Assembly: GCA_036245525.1 (NCBI GenBank)
Contig: BTPG01000003.1
Coordinates: forward strand, 155,881,047 to 155,945,046
Length of the DNA stretch: 64,000 nt
Direction of reading: 5' to 3'
Origin: Semisulcospira habei
Taxonomy: Eukaryota > Mollusca > Gastropoda > Semisulcospiridae
Shown: positions 20,247 to 30,249 of the stretch, piece by piece
How the letters are laid out: the number at the start of each line of letters is the position of its first letter
Position numbering within the stretch: position 1 is the first letter of the stretch
Translations under genes and position numbers: made by a program
Notes under the pieces: model-generated
Told to the model about the DNA's origin: nothing
Seen by the model: the letters and a program-made list of their open reading frames with translations, nothing else
The model's database searches: none

Positions 20247-20334
20247 AGGTCCTCTGATGCGAAGGTTCTCGGACCGATGTCGGCCGCAGTGGGCCGCGGG
20301 CCCACTGCTGCCGACGTCGGCCCGAGGGTCCTTT
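20247..20334. repeat. GC-rich foldback, family F
   Basis: Inverted repeat of the form AAAGGTCCTC...GAGGGTCCTTT, with the inner arms GCAGTGGGCC and GGCCCACTGC almost touching. Sisters are at 44069-44149 and 57422-57510. Confidence 0.65.
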
Positions 20335-20401
20335 GCTTACTGGGCCGTATGACCATGAGTGAGATTACATAATAATAATCATTTTCACAATCATGAAAAT
20401 A

Positions 20402-20500
20402 GCAAAGAAGTACCCAACGGAGAAAGAAACACGCTTAGAAAAGACGGGTACAACCCGTCTTTTCTAAGCGTGTTTCTTTCTCCGTTGGGTACTTCTTTGC
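20402..20500. repeat. perfect 48-bp palindrome, foldback family E
   Basis: Two perfectly complementary 48-bp arms (20402-20449, 20453-20500) separated by the 3-base loop ACA. Arms start GCAAAGAAGTACCCAACGG and contain AAACACGCTTAGAAAAG. The flank CTTGGCAGTCACC (20510-20522) recurs beside other family members (22370-22453; 28165-28275). Perfect arms imply recent origin or gene conversion. Confidence 0.8.
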
Positions 20501-20822
20501 ATGTTACACGCTTGGCAGTCACCTTTTTGGTCTGAATGAAAATAGCAATAATAATACCGGTCCATATATAGGCACTTGGACCTCGTTCTTTGAGTCGGCT
20601 TAATGCGCGAACTGAACCCAGCACTCATGCTCACGCGAAACACATGCATTCACTCTGAACACAGTCATGCGACATCAGTGTCAAACACAAGGCTGTTGAA
20701 CCAGTTGAGAAGAAATAAACCGACGGTTCGCCCAAATTATCTGTGACACTTACGAGAGGAGAAACGTCCAACGCAGGAACTGTGGCAGGAACCTTGTCAA
20801 AGGAACAAAGTGTCAGGGAAGC

Positions 20823-21058
20823 TGGGTGGCTCGGTGGTAGAGTGTTGGTCTCTAGACCCTATTTGGTGCCCCGTCTTGGAAATCACTTTCGTGGTGGACA
20901 AAAGACTTTAAGCCCTAAACTTTTAACGTTTTCCAGTATGTGCCAACCAACTGTCTCTCTACATTGTAGCGAAATTTCTGCCTGTGGCTACAAGTAGCTT
21001 TGAATCAAAGCAGCTAGCACTATGACAGGCAGATACTAACTATTGCAAATTACGTGCT
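20823..21058. other. tRNA-like A-box segment, incomplete
   Basis: GGTGGCTCGGTGGTAGAG at 20825-20842 matches a polymerase III A box and continues GTTGGTCTCTAGACC. No B box follows at a suitable distance, so this is at most a fragment of a tRNA-derived SINE, not a tRNA gene. Confidence 0.4.
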
Positions 21059-21240
21059 ATGCTTAGCCCTGAGCCAGCCACTAAGTATGGTGTTTCGCTA
21101 CAGCGGAGTACCTTGCTTAGTGGCTGCCTCAGGACTAAGCTCGCCCATGCAACCGGCCACTGGTGTCGAGCCTCGCACCTCAAGCACTGGCGGCGGGTGT
21201 TCTACCGCTGCGGCACGGGCCGCCCCATCTACATTATCTC
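21059..21240 (-). mobile_element. tRNA-derived SINE-like element
   Basis: On the minus strand an A-box-like CCGTGCCGCAGCGGT (21218-21204) is followed by a B-box-like GGCTCGACACC (21172-21162), with spacing compatible with a tRNA-derived promoter. The downstream body is a hairpin (21059-21140) with arms GCTTAGCCCTGAGCCAGCC and its near-complement. No clean target duplication seen. Confidence 0.5.
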
Positions 21241-21413
21241 TAGAACAAACTGTGGGCGATGGGACAGCCTGTTTGCACCGGCCAATGTCTGGTTGGACTG
21301 GCGTCATGGACGACGATGATTATGAGGACGATTACGGTGATAATAACGACAATGATGACAATGGCGACTAGGACAATGATGAAGGTATGACAATATTCTC
21401 AATGTGTATGTAC

Positions 21414-21548
21414 CAGTTTGACATAAGGGTAGAAGATACCCTGCTCGGCAAGCTGGGCAGTTTCCTGTTACTTTATTACACGCTGAAGAACCGTCACAAT
21501 TTCCGCAGGTCTGATCGCAGTTCTGCCCGTACCTTCCATCGTCACATG
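21414..21548 (-). CDS. EGF-type module exon 2 of 5 (MEGF-like array)
   Basis: A 135-nt phase 1-1 exon encoding CDDGRYGQNCDQTCGNC, SSACNKVTGNCPAC and GYLLPLCQT. Acceptor TTCAG, donor ACTG/GTACAT (weaker than the others). Most similar to exons 4 and 5. Confidence 0.8.
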
Positions 21549-21595
21549 CTGAATAAATCGTGTACAATGAGAACGACAGTGTTCAGAGACACCTT

Positions 21596-21809
21596 TTAAC
21601 CCATTTAACGCCAAGGCCGAATATCCCAAATTTTGGAGGCGTCACCTAAAGGCTAAGTACCAGTTGCAGGAGGTGGATCGACCATGCTAATTGAAAGGTA
21701 GTGCCAGATCAGCTCGGCGCCTGAAGGCGCCAAGCTGATTTGGCACTACCTTTCAATTAGCATGGTCGATCCACCTCTGGCTGTAGCGCTTCGGGGCTAA
21801 ATGGGTTAA
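21596..21809. mobile_element. TTAA-ended foldback MITE, family A
   Basis: TTAA at 21596-21599 and 21806-21809, with CCCATTTA / TAAATGGG termini. Hairpin core 21681-21769 with arms containing GGTAGTGCCAGATCAGC and its complement around a short GAAGG loop. It lies in the intron just upstream of exon 2 of the EGF array. Confidence 0.75.
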
Positions 21810-21903
21810 AATTTCTGTAAGAAAAGATAGTAAACGTCCAAAGCTATGAACCTAAACTTATTTTCTGTTACCTTAAAATTATCTATAGCTTATCTAGTCT
21901 TAT

Positions 21904-22133
21904 CACAAGGGGAGGAAACCGAAGTTATGCAAGAGTTGTGCCCCTGACTCGAAGCGTCAGGACTCAATAGGATGTATTCTATTGACGCTCCGAGTCAGGG
22001 GAACAATTCTTGCCCCAACTTCGGTTTTCTCCCCATGTGGTCTCATCTCTTCTTACAGCCCATCGTATACCGCGCAATAAGTGACTACGGCGTTTCCCTG
22101 AGAAACACTATAGTCGCTTATTATGCGGCATAC
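21904..22133. repeat. two adjacent long hairpins
   Basis: 21904-22040 is an inverted repeat of about 60-bp arms (CACAAGGGGAGGAAACCGAAG at the left, the complement ending CTTCGGTTTTCTCCCC at the right, with CCCTGACTCGAAGCGTCA inside). 22065-22133 is a second one (GTATACCGCGCAATAAG to its near-complement). Both lie in the same intron between EGF exons 1 and 2. Confidence 0.7.
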
Positions 22134-22369
22134 TTCGCTCTTAAATTATCTATATAAATGCAAAAATTAATGTGCTATTTATCTGGTTAATGATGGTAGA
22201 CAATCTAAAAACTCAGTCAAAAATGAGCCCTCAATTTATCAATCACACAACCTATGAAGCGAAAAAAAAAAAACTGTGCTGTATGTGTGTACATTTGTTG
22301 TTGCTGTTGTTGTTGCTGTTGCTGCTGTGTCAGACTAAACAGGTGACTGCCAAGCGCCGTTGTATAATG

Positions 22370-22453
22370 CAGAGAACAACCCAACGAAGAAAGAAGCACG
22401 CTTACTGTCAGGCTTTTCTAAGCGTGCTTCTTTCTTTGTTGGGTTATTCTCTG
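22370..22453. repeat. foldback, family E
   Basis: Arms CAGAGAACAACCCAACGAAG... and the near-complement ending TTGGGTTATTCTCTG enclose AAGCACGCTTA / TAAGCGTGCTT. Related to the perfect palindrome at 20402-20500. A (TTG)n/(CTG)n stretch precedes it at 22290-22330. Confidence 0.65.
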
Positions 22454-22550
22454 TTGCTGCTGTAGTTGTTGTTGTCAGTCGTCGTCGTCGTTATCGTTTG
22501 TTACTGGGTTTTCTGTATGTCTTTGATTTTTTATTGTTTCTCAGTCTTAC

Positions 22551-22682
22551 CGGCGGTACATAACGTTGCGGGTTTGTATCCCGGATTACAAATGCAGGTT
22601 CCGTCCGCCTTGTTGCAAATATTCGCACAGTTGGGACTGCAGGTGGACGCACAGGTCTGACCCCACCGCCCATCCGCACACG
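22551..22682 (-). CDS. EGF-type module exon 1 of 5 (MEGF-like array)
   Basis: A 132-nt phase 1-1 exon encoding CADGRWGQTCASTC, CANICNKADGTCICNPGY and ATLCTA. Acceptor CTACAG, donor CCG/GTAAGA. It is the most upstream module of this cluster. Further 5' exons must lie at higher coordinates on this strand, possibly the EGF-pentraxin exons at 54-58 kb. Confidence 0.83.
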
Positions 22683-22699
22683 CTGTAGTGCCAAGAAAG

Positions 22700-24400
22700 A
22701 AAAATCTATACATTTTGTTACAAGATGGAATGAACCATAGCCGACGAAGTCTCTCCTATATGAGTAGGTAGGTACACTCAATTCTTTTGTTCTAGTGAAG
22801 CTGCCACTCACCAAACAAATGCACCACTCGAAAGTACATTTTCAAAGAAGTGCACATGCACTGAAAAAAATCAGGACTTTATGTTGATTGGCCGGCTTCC
22901 GAGATATGTGCATTTGGGACTTCAGTCCGATTGCTATCCGGCGATGTCGGATAGACGCTACACGCATTCTCGTCATCCCCCAACTGAAATCGCTACAAAA
23001 AATCACCATCTAAAGTGTGACATCGGCTATACAAAAAAGTGTGTCGTGCCGAAGTGTTCAGTGTGTTTGGTGCCTTGTCATGTATCATCCATCGTGACAT
23101 CTACCAGTGCCATCCAGTTTTATCGGACAAGAAAGACAAACGCCGGCAGCAGCAGTACGGCGCTATGGCGGCGGAACACGTGCCACCGGTGTATCAAAGC
23201 GCAGCTACTGCCGGCTGCGGACGATAAAGACTATACAGTTTTTGAAATCTGCTCGGCAGCAGAAAACTCAGACCGCTTCAACAACGTAGACGCGGAAGCC
23301 AAAGACTGGGAAATCAGTCTGTGGAGGGTATACCCCAAAAACTGACATGGACGCACGACTGCGTGGCCTCCTAACCAAGGGCATAGTGTCAGTTGAGGGG
23401 TCGGCTTGTGAGCCCAATTGACAAAAACCCCTATATGGACGCGCAAGGAGAGCGAGAAATCCCAGCCATACGTCTCACCATTACTTGAGAAATATTCCTC
23501 TTTCTTTTTCGAACGAGGAAATACTACAGTATCGAAAAACAAACTCGGTCAAGAATCATGGACGAGAGGGCCCGAGATGAGAATGGGAAGCTGTCCCATT
23601 GGAACTGAAAACGGGGCATAGGTTCATCTACATAGATGTGCCTGCAACCCCTCTCCCCAGATCACTAAAAATGGGGAATTTTACAGCTACCGTATTCCAC
23701 AACTAACAGAAAACGGTCATCTGTTCTAAATGCCTGTCTGCAGGTCACCACAACAGAGCACTTGAGAGCACTTGCTCTGCTCGGCCGGTCAGGTGTACAG
23801 TTATATCCTGAACCGCTCGGAGATTACTCTGAACTGAGGTAGTCGCTACAGCTCCAAAAACACATGGCCCCACGAGCTCCTTAGCATCCGCGTTATCGCG
23901 GAATTGTTTATATTACAGCGGACGGCAGACGCAGCCCGCGTCCCCGTTAGTCCCTTCCTTTTTACATCTTTTGTCTCCTTGACTGCGTGCGCAAAATAAG
24001 GTGAACTTGTGTGAAATCATTGAAAATTCGCAGCAACTTCATTTTAAAAAAATGAACTTTAGAATTTTTTAGTGCGTGTACGGGTTACCGCATTATTTTG
24101 GAAACAATAGGCGCACAGGCCTCTTTTCGTGTTTGTCCTTGCTAAACTACAACATTCTCAGACAGAGAAAGAGAGATGAAATGAAACTTTATTAAGAGAG
24201 AGAGAAAACAACAGCCTAGTGATAAAGTGTAAAAATGGTTATAACTAAATAGTGTATACACGGCCAAGTGAAGACACAGTCGTACTATCCGTGAACTGAA
24301 AAACTCGAAAAGCTTTTGGTCAGGGAGTCGCAGGAGCAAAAAAGGAGGGGAGGAAATACGGTCGCGGCTGGTTTGATATGTGCCAGATATCTCTCACGAC
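22700..24400. other. no supportable gene
   Basis: Mixed sequence with an open stretch on + at 22881-23345. It holds a cysteine cluster (KKCVVPKCSVCLVPC) but no recognisable domain fold and no splice or transposon context. A (GAGA)-rich tract lies near 24160-24210. Confidence 0.4.
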
Positions 24401-24439
24401 AGCTTGATGATAACTGACTCGCACTCATACTTGCCGGAA

Positions 24440-25131
24440 TTCAGGGACCTTTTTTTCTCTGTCGGTTGAGTTATAGACTGTGTAAGCAATGCTTTGGTGA
24501 GGGCGGCCATAAGGCGGGTGCCAGCGAGTGTGAACTCGCTGCATCCATACCTCCACCCTCCTCATCGGACGAAAGAAAGAAGCAAATCACGCTAAGCTTC
24601 AACCCGCGCGAGTCGCGCCAGCCTGCCCGCGGTGCCAGCACTGCCAGCGAGTCTGCTCGCAGCAGGTCTCTGACACCGGCGCAGTTGACGAAACGTGCGC
24701 GGCCCCCCCCCCCCCCCCCCCCCCCCCTCCGTGCAGCGCTCGCCGCGATCTGCCGGACTAAAGAAAAACGTGCGAGTGAACAACTGTGACACGGCCCCAC
24801 TCAAGGAGAACGCAAACCCCAACTCTGACCCCTGTGGAGAGAGAAACCATATGGATGATGACAAATTGACCCTAAATACCTGAACCGGGCGTTACCTCGT
24901 CCTCCTGCTCTAATGACGGACTTCTTACGGTCACGAACTATGATTCCTTCCTCTCGATATGGCTGAAGTACGTTGTGTGACTCTGAATGTACGCGGACTC
25001 AAAAACAAGCAAAAACTGACGCAATAGCATTTTCAGACTGCTAAAAAAAGAAAAATACGACGTAATTGCTCTACAAGAATGTCACGTCTCCTGTTACACT
25101 ATAAGTGTATACGACCAATATCACGGTCGGG
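24440..25131 (+). mobile_element. L1/Tx1-like element fragment: ORF1 end and ORF2 start
   Basis: 24466-24789 ends an ORF1-like protein: a CCHC zinc knuckle (CKQCFGEGGHKAGASEC, C-x2-C-x5-H-x6-C as spaced here) followed by a Ser/Arg/Pro-rich tail. It is interrupted by a poly-C run (24704-24726). ORF2 starts near 24961 (MAEVRCVTLNVRGLKNKQK). After a one-base shift it continues FRLLKKEKYDVIALQECHV, the first catalytic Asn and Glu of an L1-type endonuclease. The remaining endonuclease, RT and 3' end are absent, so the copy was cut by rearrangement rather than by normal 5' truncation. Confidence 0.65.
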
Positions 25132-25271
25132 TAATTTTATAATTTCCCTTGATATGAAAATAACGAGGGGATAATTAGTACCACGGGCTCACGTGGAGTT
25201 GACAAGTGGCCGGCCCTACTAAGCTGGGACTAATGAATAAATAATGAGCCCTCGTTAGTAGTGAGGAACAC

Positions 25272-25859
25272 AGACTCCTGCTGACAAAGAATAATTATGA
25301 GAGTCAGTAATGGGTTACTGGTCAGCTAAGATCAGAGGACGCTGGCCACCATAATAGATGTGGAATAATTAGGAGAGACAGTAATGGGTCCCTGGTCAGC
25401 TAAGATCAGAGGACGCTGGCCACCATAATAGATGTGGAATAATTAGGAGAGACAGTAATGGGTCCCTGGTCAGCTAAGATCAGAGGACGCTGGCCACCAT
25501 AATAGATGTGGAATAATTAGGAGAGACAGTAATGGGTTCATTTGATAGCTAGGATCAGAGGACGCTGGCCACCATAATAGATGTGGAATAATTAGGAGAG
25601 ACAGTAATGAGTTCCTTTGATAGCTAGGATCAGAGGACGCTGACCAGCATAATAGATGTGGAATAATTATGAGAGACAGTAATGGGTCCCTGGTCAGCTA
25701 GGATCAGAGGGCGCTATCCACCAGAGCAGATGGGGGATAGATTATGGGCGACAGTAATAGCTCCTTTGACAGATAGGGTCAGGGGACGCTGGCCACCATG
25801 ATAGATGTGGAATAATATGGGTGACAGTAATAGCCCCTTTGACTGGTTGAGACAAAGGG
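25272..25859. repeat. 74-75-bp satellite array, about eight units, running into a gap
   Basis: Units share AATAATTAGGAGAGACAGTA, GATCAGAGGACGCTGGCC and CATAATAGATGTGG. Spacing between successive GATGTGG motifs is 74, 74, 75, 75, 74 and 75 bp. The first copies are nearly identical; those nearest the gap are more diverged. The array is cut by the N run at 25860, which probably hides more units. Confidence 0.9.
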
Positions 25860-26359
25860 NNNNNNNNNNNNNNNNNNNNNNNNNNNNNNNNNNNNNNNNN
25901 NNNNNNNNNNNNNNNNNNNNNNNNNNNNNNNNNNNNNNNNNNNNNNNNNNNNNNNNNNNNNNNNNNNNNNNNNNNNNNNNNNNNNNNNNNNNNNNNNNNN
26001 NNNNNNNNNNNNNNNNNNNNNNNNNNNNNNNNNNNNNNNNNNNNNNNNNNNNNNNNNNNNNNNNNNNNNNNNNNNNNNNNNNNNNNNNNNNNNNNNNNNN
26101 NNNNNNNNNNNNNNNNNNNNNNNNNNNNNNNNNNNNNNNNNNNNNNNNNNNNNNNNNNNNNNNNNNNNNNNNNNNNNNNNNNNNNNNNNNNNNNNNNNNN
26201 NNNNNNNNNNNNNNNNNNNNNNNNNNNNNNNNNNNNNNNNNNNNNNNNNNNNNNNNNNNNNNNNNNNNNNNNNNNNNNNNNNNNNNNNNNNNNNNNNNNN
26301 NNNNNNNNNNNNNNNNNNNNNNNNNNNNNNNNNNNNNNNNNNNNNNNNNNNNNNNNNNN
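25860..26359. other. assembly gap (500 N)
   Basis: Exactly 500 undetermined bases, the same size as the gap at 45062-45561, so the length is a placeholder. Sequence on the right (from 26360) is not satellite. Confidence 0.95.
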
Positions 26360-27130
26360 TTGTGGCCCTCCTCCGTCTTAGGCTCCGACATGGACGATTC
26401 TTAATGAGCTTGGGGTCAAAAGGTCGCGTGCGCGAAAACGAGGCTATCTGGGGCTGGACTCGCGACAGCAACATGGCGAGTGAAAGCGCAGAACGTCGAG
26501 GCCTTAGAATTATGCCGTATTTTGAGCATTAGCAAATATCTGACCACATATAAAAATCACTCCCCTGTAAACCAATCACAACCATTTGCATTGAAGCTTG
26601 ATTGAATTGTGTTCAAAGAAACTTGTCAGCTTAATGAGCATTCAGAAGATGGTGCGGGTTTTATGATTTTCGTCGGCTACACATTTGAGATATATGAGTG
26701 TTTTGTCAAAGCTTACACGACGGAACTTGTAACATACTGAGTGCACATTTTTTTTTCCAAACATTTGACAGCACATTGGCATTGTTGGAGGGTCATCTCG
26801 GTTATATTTTATGAATTTAGGCCAGGGAAAAAAAACACAGAGTTCAATTATCGGTTGTGGACCTACTTAGTGTTGTCCCATGCTGCCCCCCCCCCCCCCC
26901 CCCAATGTTTCCAGTTTGGTGAATTCAAGCATGTGTACGTCAGGTAGATAATTAAGCTAGCGGGTTAACACTATCTAAAAGTGTTTGTCCTCTCTTAACC
27001 ATTTCGCAGTTGGTAGCAATTTCAGAAGTGTTTTTCACAGGCATCATTTCAACCAAATCGCTGCTGACAGTTAAAGGGTTAAAATTGTTGAAGTCAGAAG
27101 ACTGCAGCAGAATCAGTAAAATGTATGACA
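26360..27130. other. no supportable gene
   Basis: Non-repetitive sequence with a poly-C run near 26887; no coding or RNA feature that I can support. Confidence 0.4.
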
Positions 27131-27136
27131 TCCATC

Positions 27137-27140
<4 letters not shown>

Positions 27141-27191
<51 letters not shown>

Positions 27192-27260
27192 GTGTGTGTG
27201 TGTGTGTGTGTGTGTGTAAGTGTGTGTGAGTGTGTGTGTGTGTGTGAGTGTGTGTGTGAG
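27141..27260. repeat. (TG)n microsatellite
   Basis: About 120 bp of TG dinucleotides with interruptions. A degraded family-A foldback (GAAGGGTAGTGCC to ACAATACCCTT) follows at 27294-27348. Confidence 0.95.
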
Positions 27261-27369
27261 TGCGGCAGCACTGCTCAATCATCTAAAGGGACATTTGAAG
27301 GGTAGTGCCATGGTATTTTCATGTGTTAAACTGATCAGACAATACCCTTAAGCTATCACAGCTGATCCC

Positions 27370-27905
27370 CTGTTTTCTTGGAATCAAGATTGTAAGCCAA
27401 AACTTTAATACATTGACATTCTATAGCAAAACACGCACACATACACACGTGAGAACAGGCACCTAACTTAAATTTTACAACAACAAAAATAAATAACACA
27501 GCAGAACCTGTTCTGGCAATCACCATTTTTGCTAGAAGAAAGTGGCCTTAAACATCTCATGCTCTCTCAAGATAGGTCTTGTAGGGCAAACAGTGTCACC
27601 CGGGCTGCAGCCACCTAAATGTTGGTCTGTAAAGACAGGTGATCTGCTATAAGGATGGTCGCTCAAAACAGTTTCTGCTGTAGACCATAAAGTCTATACA
27701 TGCAAGTTTCTCTCACACCCAACACACTGCACATGCACCCACTGCACACACGAGCAGACGAATTCGGTTCAACCACTCCTTCCTCCGTTGAGTTTCGGTT
27801 GCTTTGGAAACTGAAGTTTAAAATAAAAGTTTCGCGTTTTCAATATTCTGTGCTCTATTTGATGTGCACACAGGAACAACGCAATGGCGTTTCGATCTGC
27901 GCTTC
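27370..27905. other. no supportable gene
   Basis: Unremarkable AT-rich sequence; nothing recognised. Confidence 0.4.
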
Positions 27906-27908
27906 GAC

Positions 27909-28165
27909 TCAGTAGTGCTCCTTCTCTATCGCCATGAAAGTACTGTCTGCCCCTAAGACATGTTTCCTATATAGCCTCGCTTTTGATGCGACCTTCACCT
28001 CATGAATATTCGTTGAGAATGGTCCATGCCCAGGATCAGCAGAATAATGCCAGTCGCCATCTGCACACAACACAAAAGGCATGAAATCTTCTTCGTTCTC
28101 AGCGAGGATTATCCTTGCTATCCTCACATGCTGAACCTGATTGACACTGCCATTCATCAATGTTA
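27909..28165 (-). CDS. orphan candidate exon
   Basis: After an acceptor with a good pyrimidine tract (TTTTATTTCTTCACAG) the reading continues TLMNGSVNQVQHVRIARIIL, EDFMPFVLCADGDWHYSAD and GPFSTNIHEVKV to a stop at 27909-27911. It could end at the stop as a terminal exon, or splice at GAG/GTGAAG near 28008. It starts in phase 1, like the EGF exons on the same strand, but I do not recognise the domain. Its protein-like composition and splice site are the only support. Confidence 0.3.
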
Positions 28166-28434
28166 CTGTGAAGAAATAAAACAAAGAAAGAGTTTCTGAG
28201 CGTGTTTCTTTCTTTGTTGGTACAGTACAAGTATCAAGGGCATGCAATTATATTCATTTTTGGCAGTCACCTGTTAGGTCTGGATTTAGTCAGCATTGTG
28301 ATCGGGGAATTCGTCAGTTTGAGGGACAGACTCAAAACATAACAACAACCACATCCCACGCATAGTTGTACACCCACAAACACGAAAGGTACACAGGGAA
28401 GGAAAAGACAATAGCCACAGCCACAGCCACAGCC

Positions 28435-28456
28435 AAAGCCACAGAAACAGCCACAG

Positions 28457-28499
<43 letters not shown>

Positions 28500-28712
28500 C
28501 AACCGCACACACTCACACATATACACACACACAGACTCAGAAACACACACACACACACACACATGCAACCGCACACACACACACACACACACATACACAC
28601 ACAGCCTCAGAAACACAAACACACACACACAACCACACACACACACACATGCAACCGCACACACAAGCACACAGCCTTAGAAACACAAACACACACACAC
28701 ACAGGGAGACAA
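28435..28712. repeat. (CA)n-rich microsatellite complex
   Basis: (AGCCAC)n followed by several (CA)n runs separated by CAACCGCACACACT and CAGCCTCAGAAACACA motifs that recur three or four times. Confidence 0.9.
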
Positions 28713-28719
28713 AACCATC

Positions 28720-29290
28720 AGAGTGGGTTACCTACCATTTCATGTGAAAATGGGTTCCCATATTTCTGTTTATTCTAGGGCTCTGGAATTGATGCGAATG
28801 TTTAGAACTCACCTTATAACTAAGCTCTATAACTTAAAATAAAATAGACATTTTCTAGAAACAGAGCCACTAGATGCCGAAAAAAATGGGTTTCTGCCAA
28901 TAAAGTGGGTGGGTGTCTCTCTCACACAAAAAACTGGCATTACAGTCAAAATGGGTGTCTTCACAACAGTAGGCGTCTGTAATAAGGTCAAGTTCATGGA
29001 ATACTTCTTTTTCACGTTAATTTTTTCCCCCCAACTTAATGTGTATGTGTGCTTTAACATTTTTTACATTGTATGGTGCAAAATTCAATAAACACTGGCC
29101 CGAAACCTTTCGATTATGAAATTTACAGAGGAAATCTTTTAAACATTGCTGCGTTTTGTCCTTCTGAAGCAAAACAGTTTATCATGGCATTGATGTGAGA
29201 ATCAACATAATGTATTCTGGAAATTAAAGGACTTTTTTTTTTTGGTTTCGGGTACTCTGGAGTTTCAGACAAACAGCAACAGAGCATTTT
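28720..29290. other. no supportable gene
   Basis: AT-rich sequence; a (T)10 run at 29234-29243; no gene recognised. Confidence 0.4.
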
Positions 29291-29296
29291 GAATAT

Positions 29297-29445
29297 TAAC
29301 CCTTATCATTCGGAATACACCAGTGTGTGCAACAAGTGTGACTGAAATAGTCCAAGGGTTAGTGCCAGAATAGCTTGGTGCCTCTAGGCGCCAAGCTATT
29401 GTGGCACCACCCTTGAACTAAAGCCATTGGTCTATGTCCTCATCT
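29297..29445. mobile_element. TTAA-edged foldback, family A, degraded
   Basis: TTAACCC at 29297-29303 opens the element. The hairpin 29354-29422 reads GGGTTAGTGCCAGAATAGC against its complement around CTCTAGG. The right terminus is lost. Confidence 0.55.
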
Positions 29446-29586
29446 GTAAGTACTGTAATGTAGCTTGCATATAATTATGGCAGTGAACAAATTTGAAGCT
29501 ATTAGCCTCAGTATGACTATGATGCGGGTCAAAAAGTGTGGAAAAATATGAAAGATAGAAAAAGACCCAGACAAAGAAACTAACAC

Positions 29587-29790
29587 TTAACTTATTCTAC
29601 CCCAGCAAAATTTAAGATCCACCACGATAGTTCAAGGGTGATGCCAGAATAGCTTGGCGCCTATGGGCGCCAAGCTATTCTGGCATCACCCTTGAACTAT
29701 CATGGTGGATCTGTGTCCTGCACTGCAACGCAGTCTTCTGAAGATGACTTCAACATTTGGGGATTCCGGTCTTGGGGTAGAATGAGTTAA
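29587..29790. mobile_element. TTAA-ended foldback MITE, family A
   Basis: TTAA at 29587-29590 and 29787-29790. The core 29616-29709 has nearly perfect arms (AGTTCAAGGGTGATGCC and complement). It belongs with 35246-35468 to a subfamily whose termini read CATTCTACCCC / GGGGTAGAATG. Confidence 0.75.
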
Positions 29791-29889
29791 AATGACAGAA
29801 CAGAACACTGACATTAATTAATTAACTGACAACATAAGAAATCACTTGAAACTTCAGCCTTTATTTAACGTCTTTCGTCTCCAACAAGC

Positions 29890-30215
29890 AACCATTCTTT
29901 CATTTGCAGAGTTTTTAAAATGGTATGCAGTACAACCAACCATTCTTTTATTTGCAGAGTTTTTAAAATGGTATACAGTATATTACAAAATGATCCGCCC
30001 CCCCCCCCCAATAACACTCTTGTAATCAATCTTTACATTGTCAATGGTTTTCTTATCTTATTATTGTCTTTTGTCCCCAGCCGGCTGTTTCGTTTTGCAA
30101 ATCCAAAAGTTATACAGTATACAAAATGATCCAGGCGTCCATCAGATAAAAAAAAGCAGGCTATACATGCTGAAACCACCCCAAAAATAACACTCTTGTA
30201 ATAAATCTGTATGAA
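29890..30215. repeat. diverged local direct duplications
   Basis: About 55 bp (AACCATTCTTT to AATGGTATGCAG) is repeated head to tail at 29890-29980. A longer unit including ACAAAATGATCC and AATAACACTCTTGTAAT recurs at 29985-30030 and 30120-30205. Confidence 0.6.
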
Positions 30216-30249
30216 ATCGAAAATGCCGTGAGTGGCGGGGAACCTCAAT

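Noticed and set aside
20823..20900. tRNA gene
   Set aside because: Only the A box is present; no B box and no acceptor stem.
22881..23345. 154-codon + strand ORF with KKCVVPKCSVCLVPC
   Set aside because: I considered a THAP or other zinc finger, but cysteine/histidine spacing does not fit and no supporting context exists.
25714..26474. ORFs spanning the N run
   Set aside because: They consist mainly of undetermined residues. The same holds at 44948-45924.
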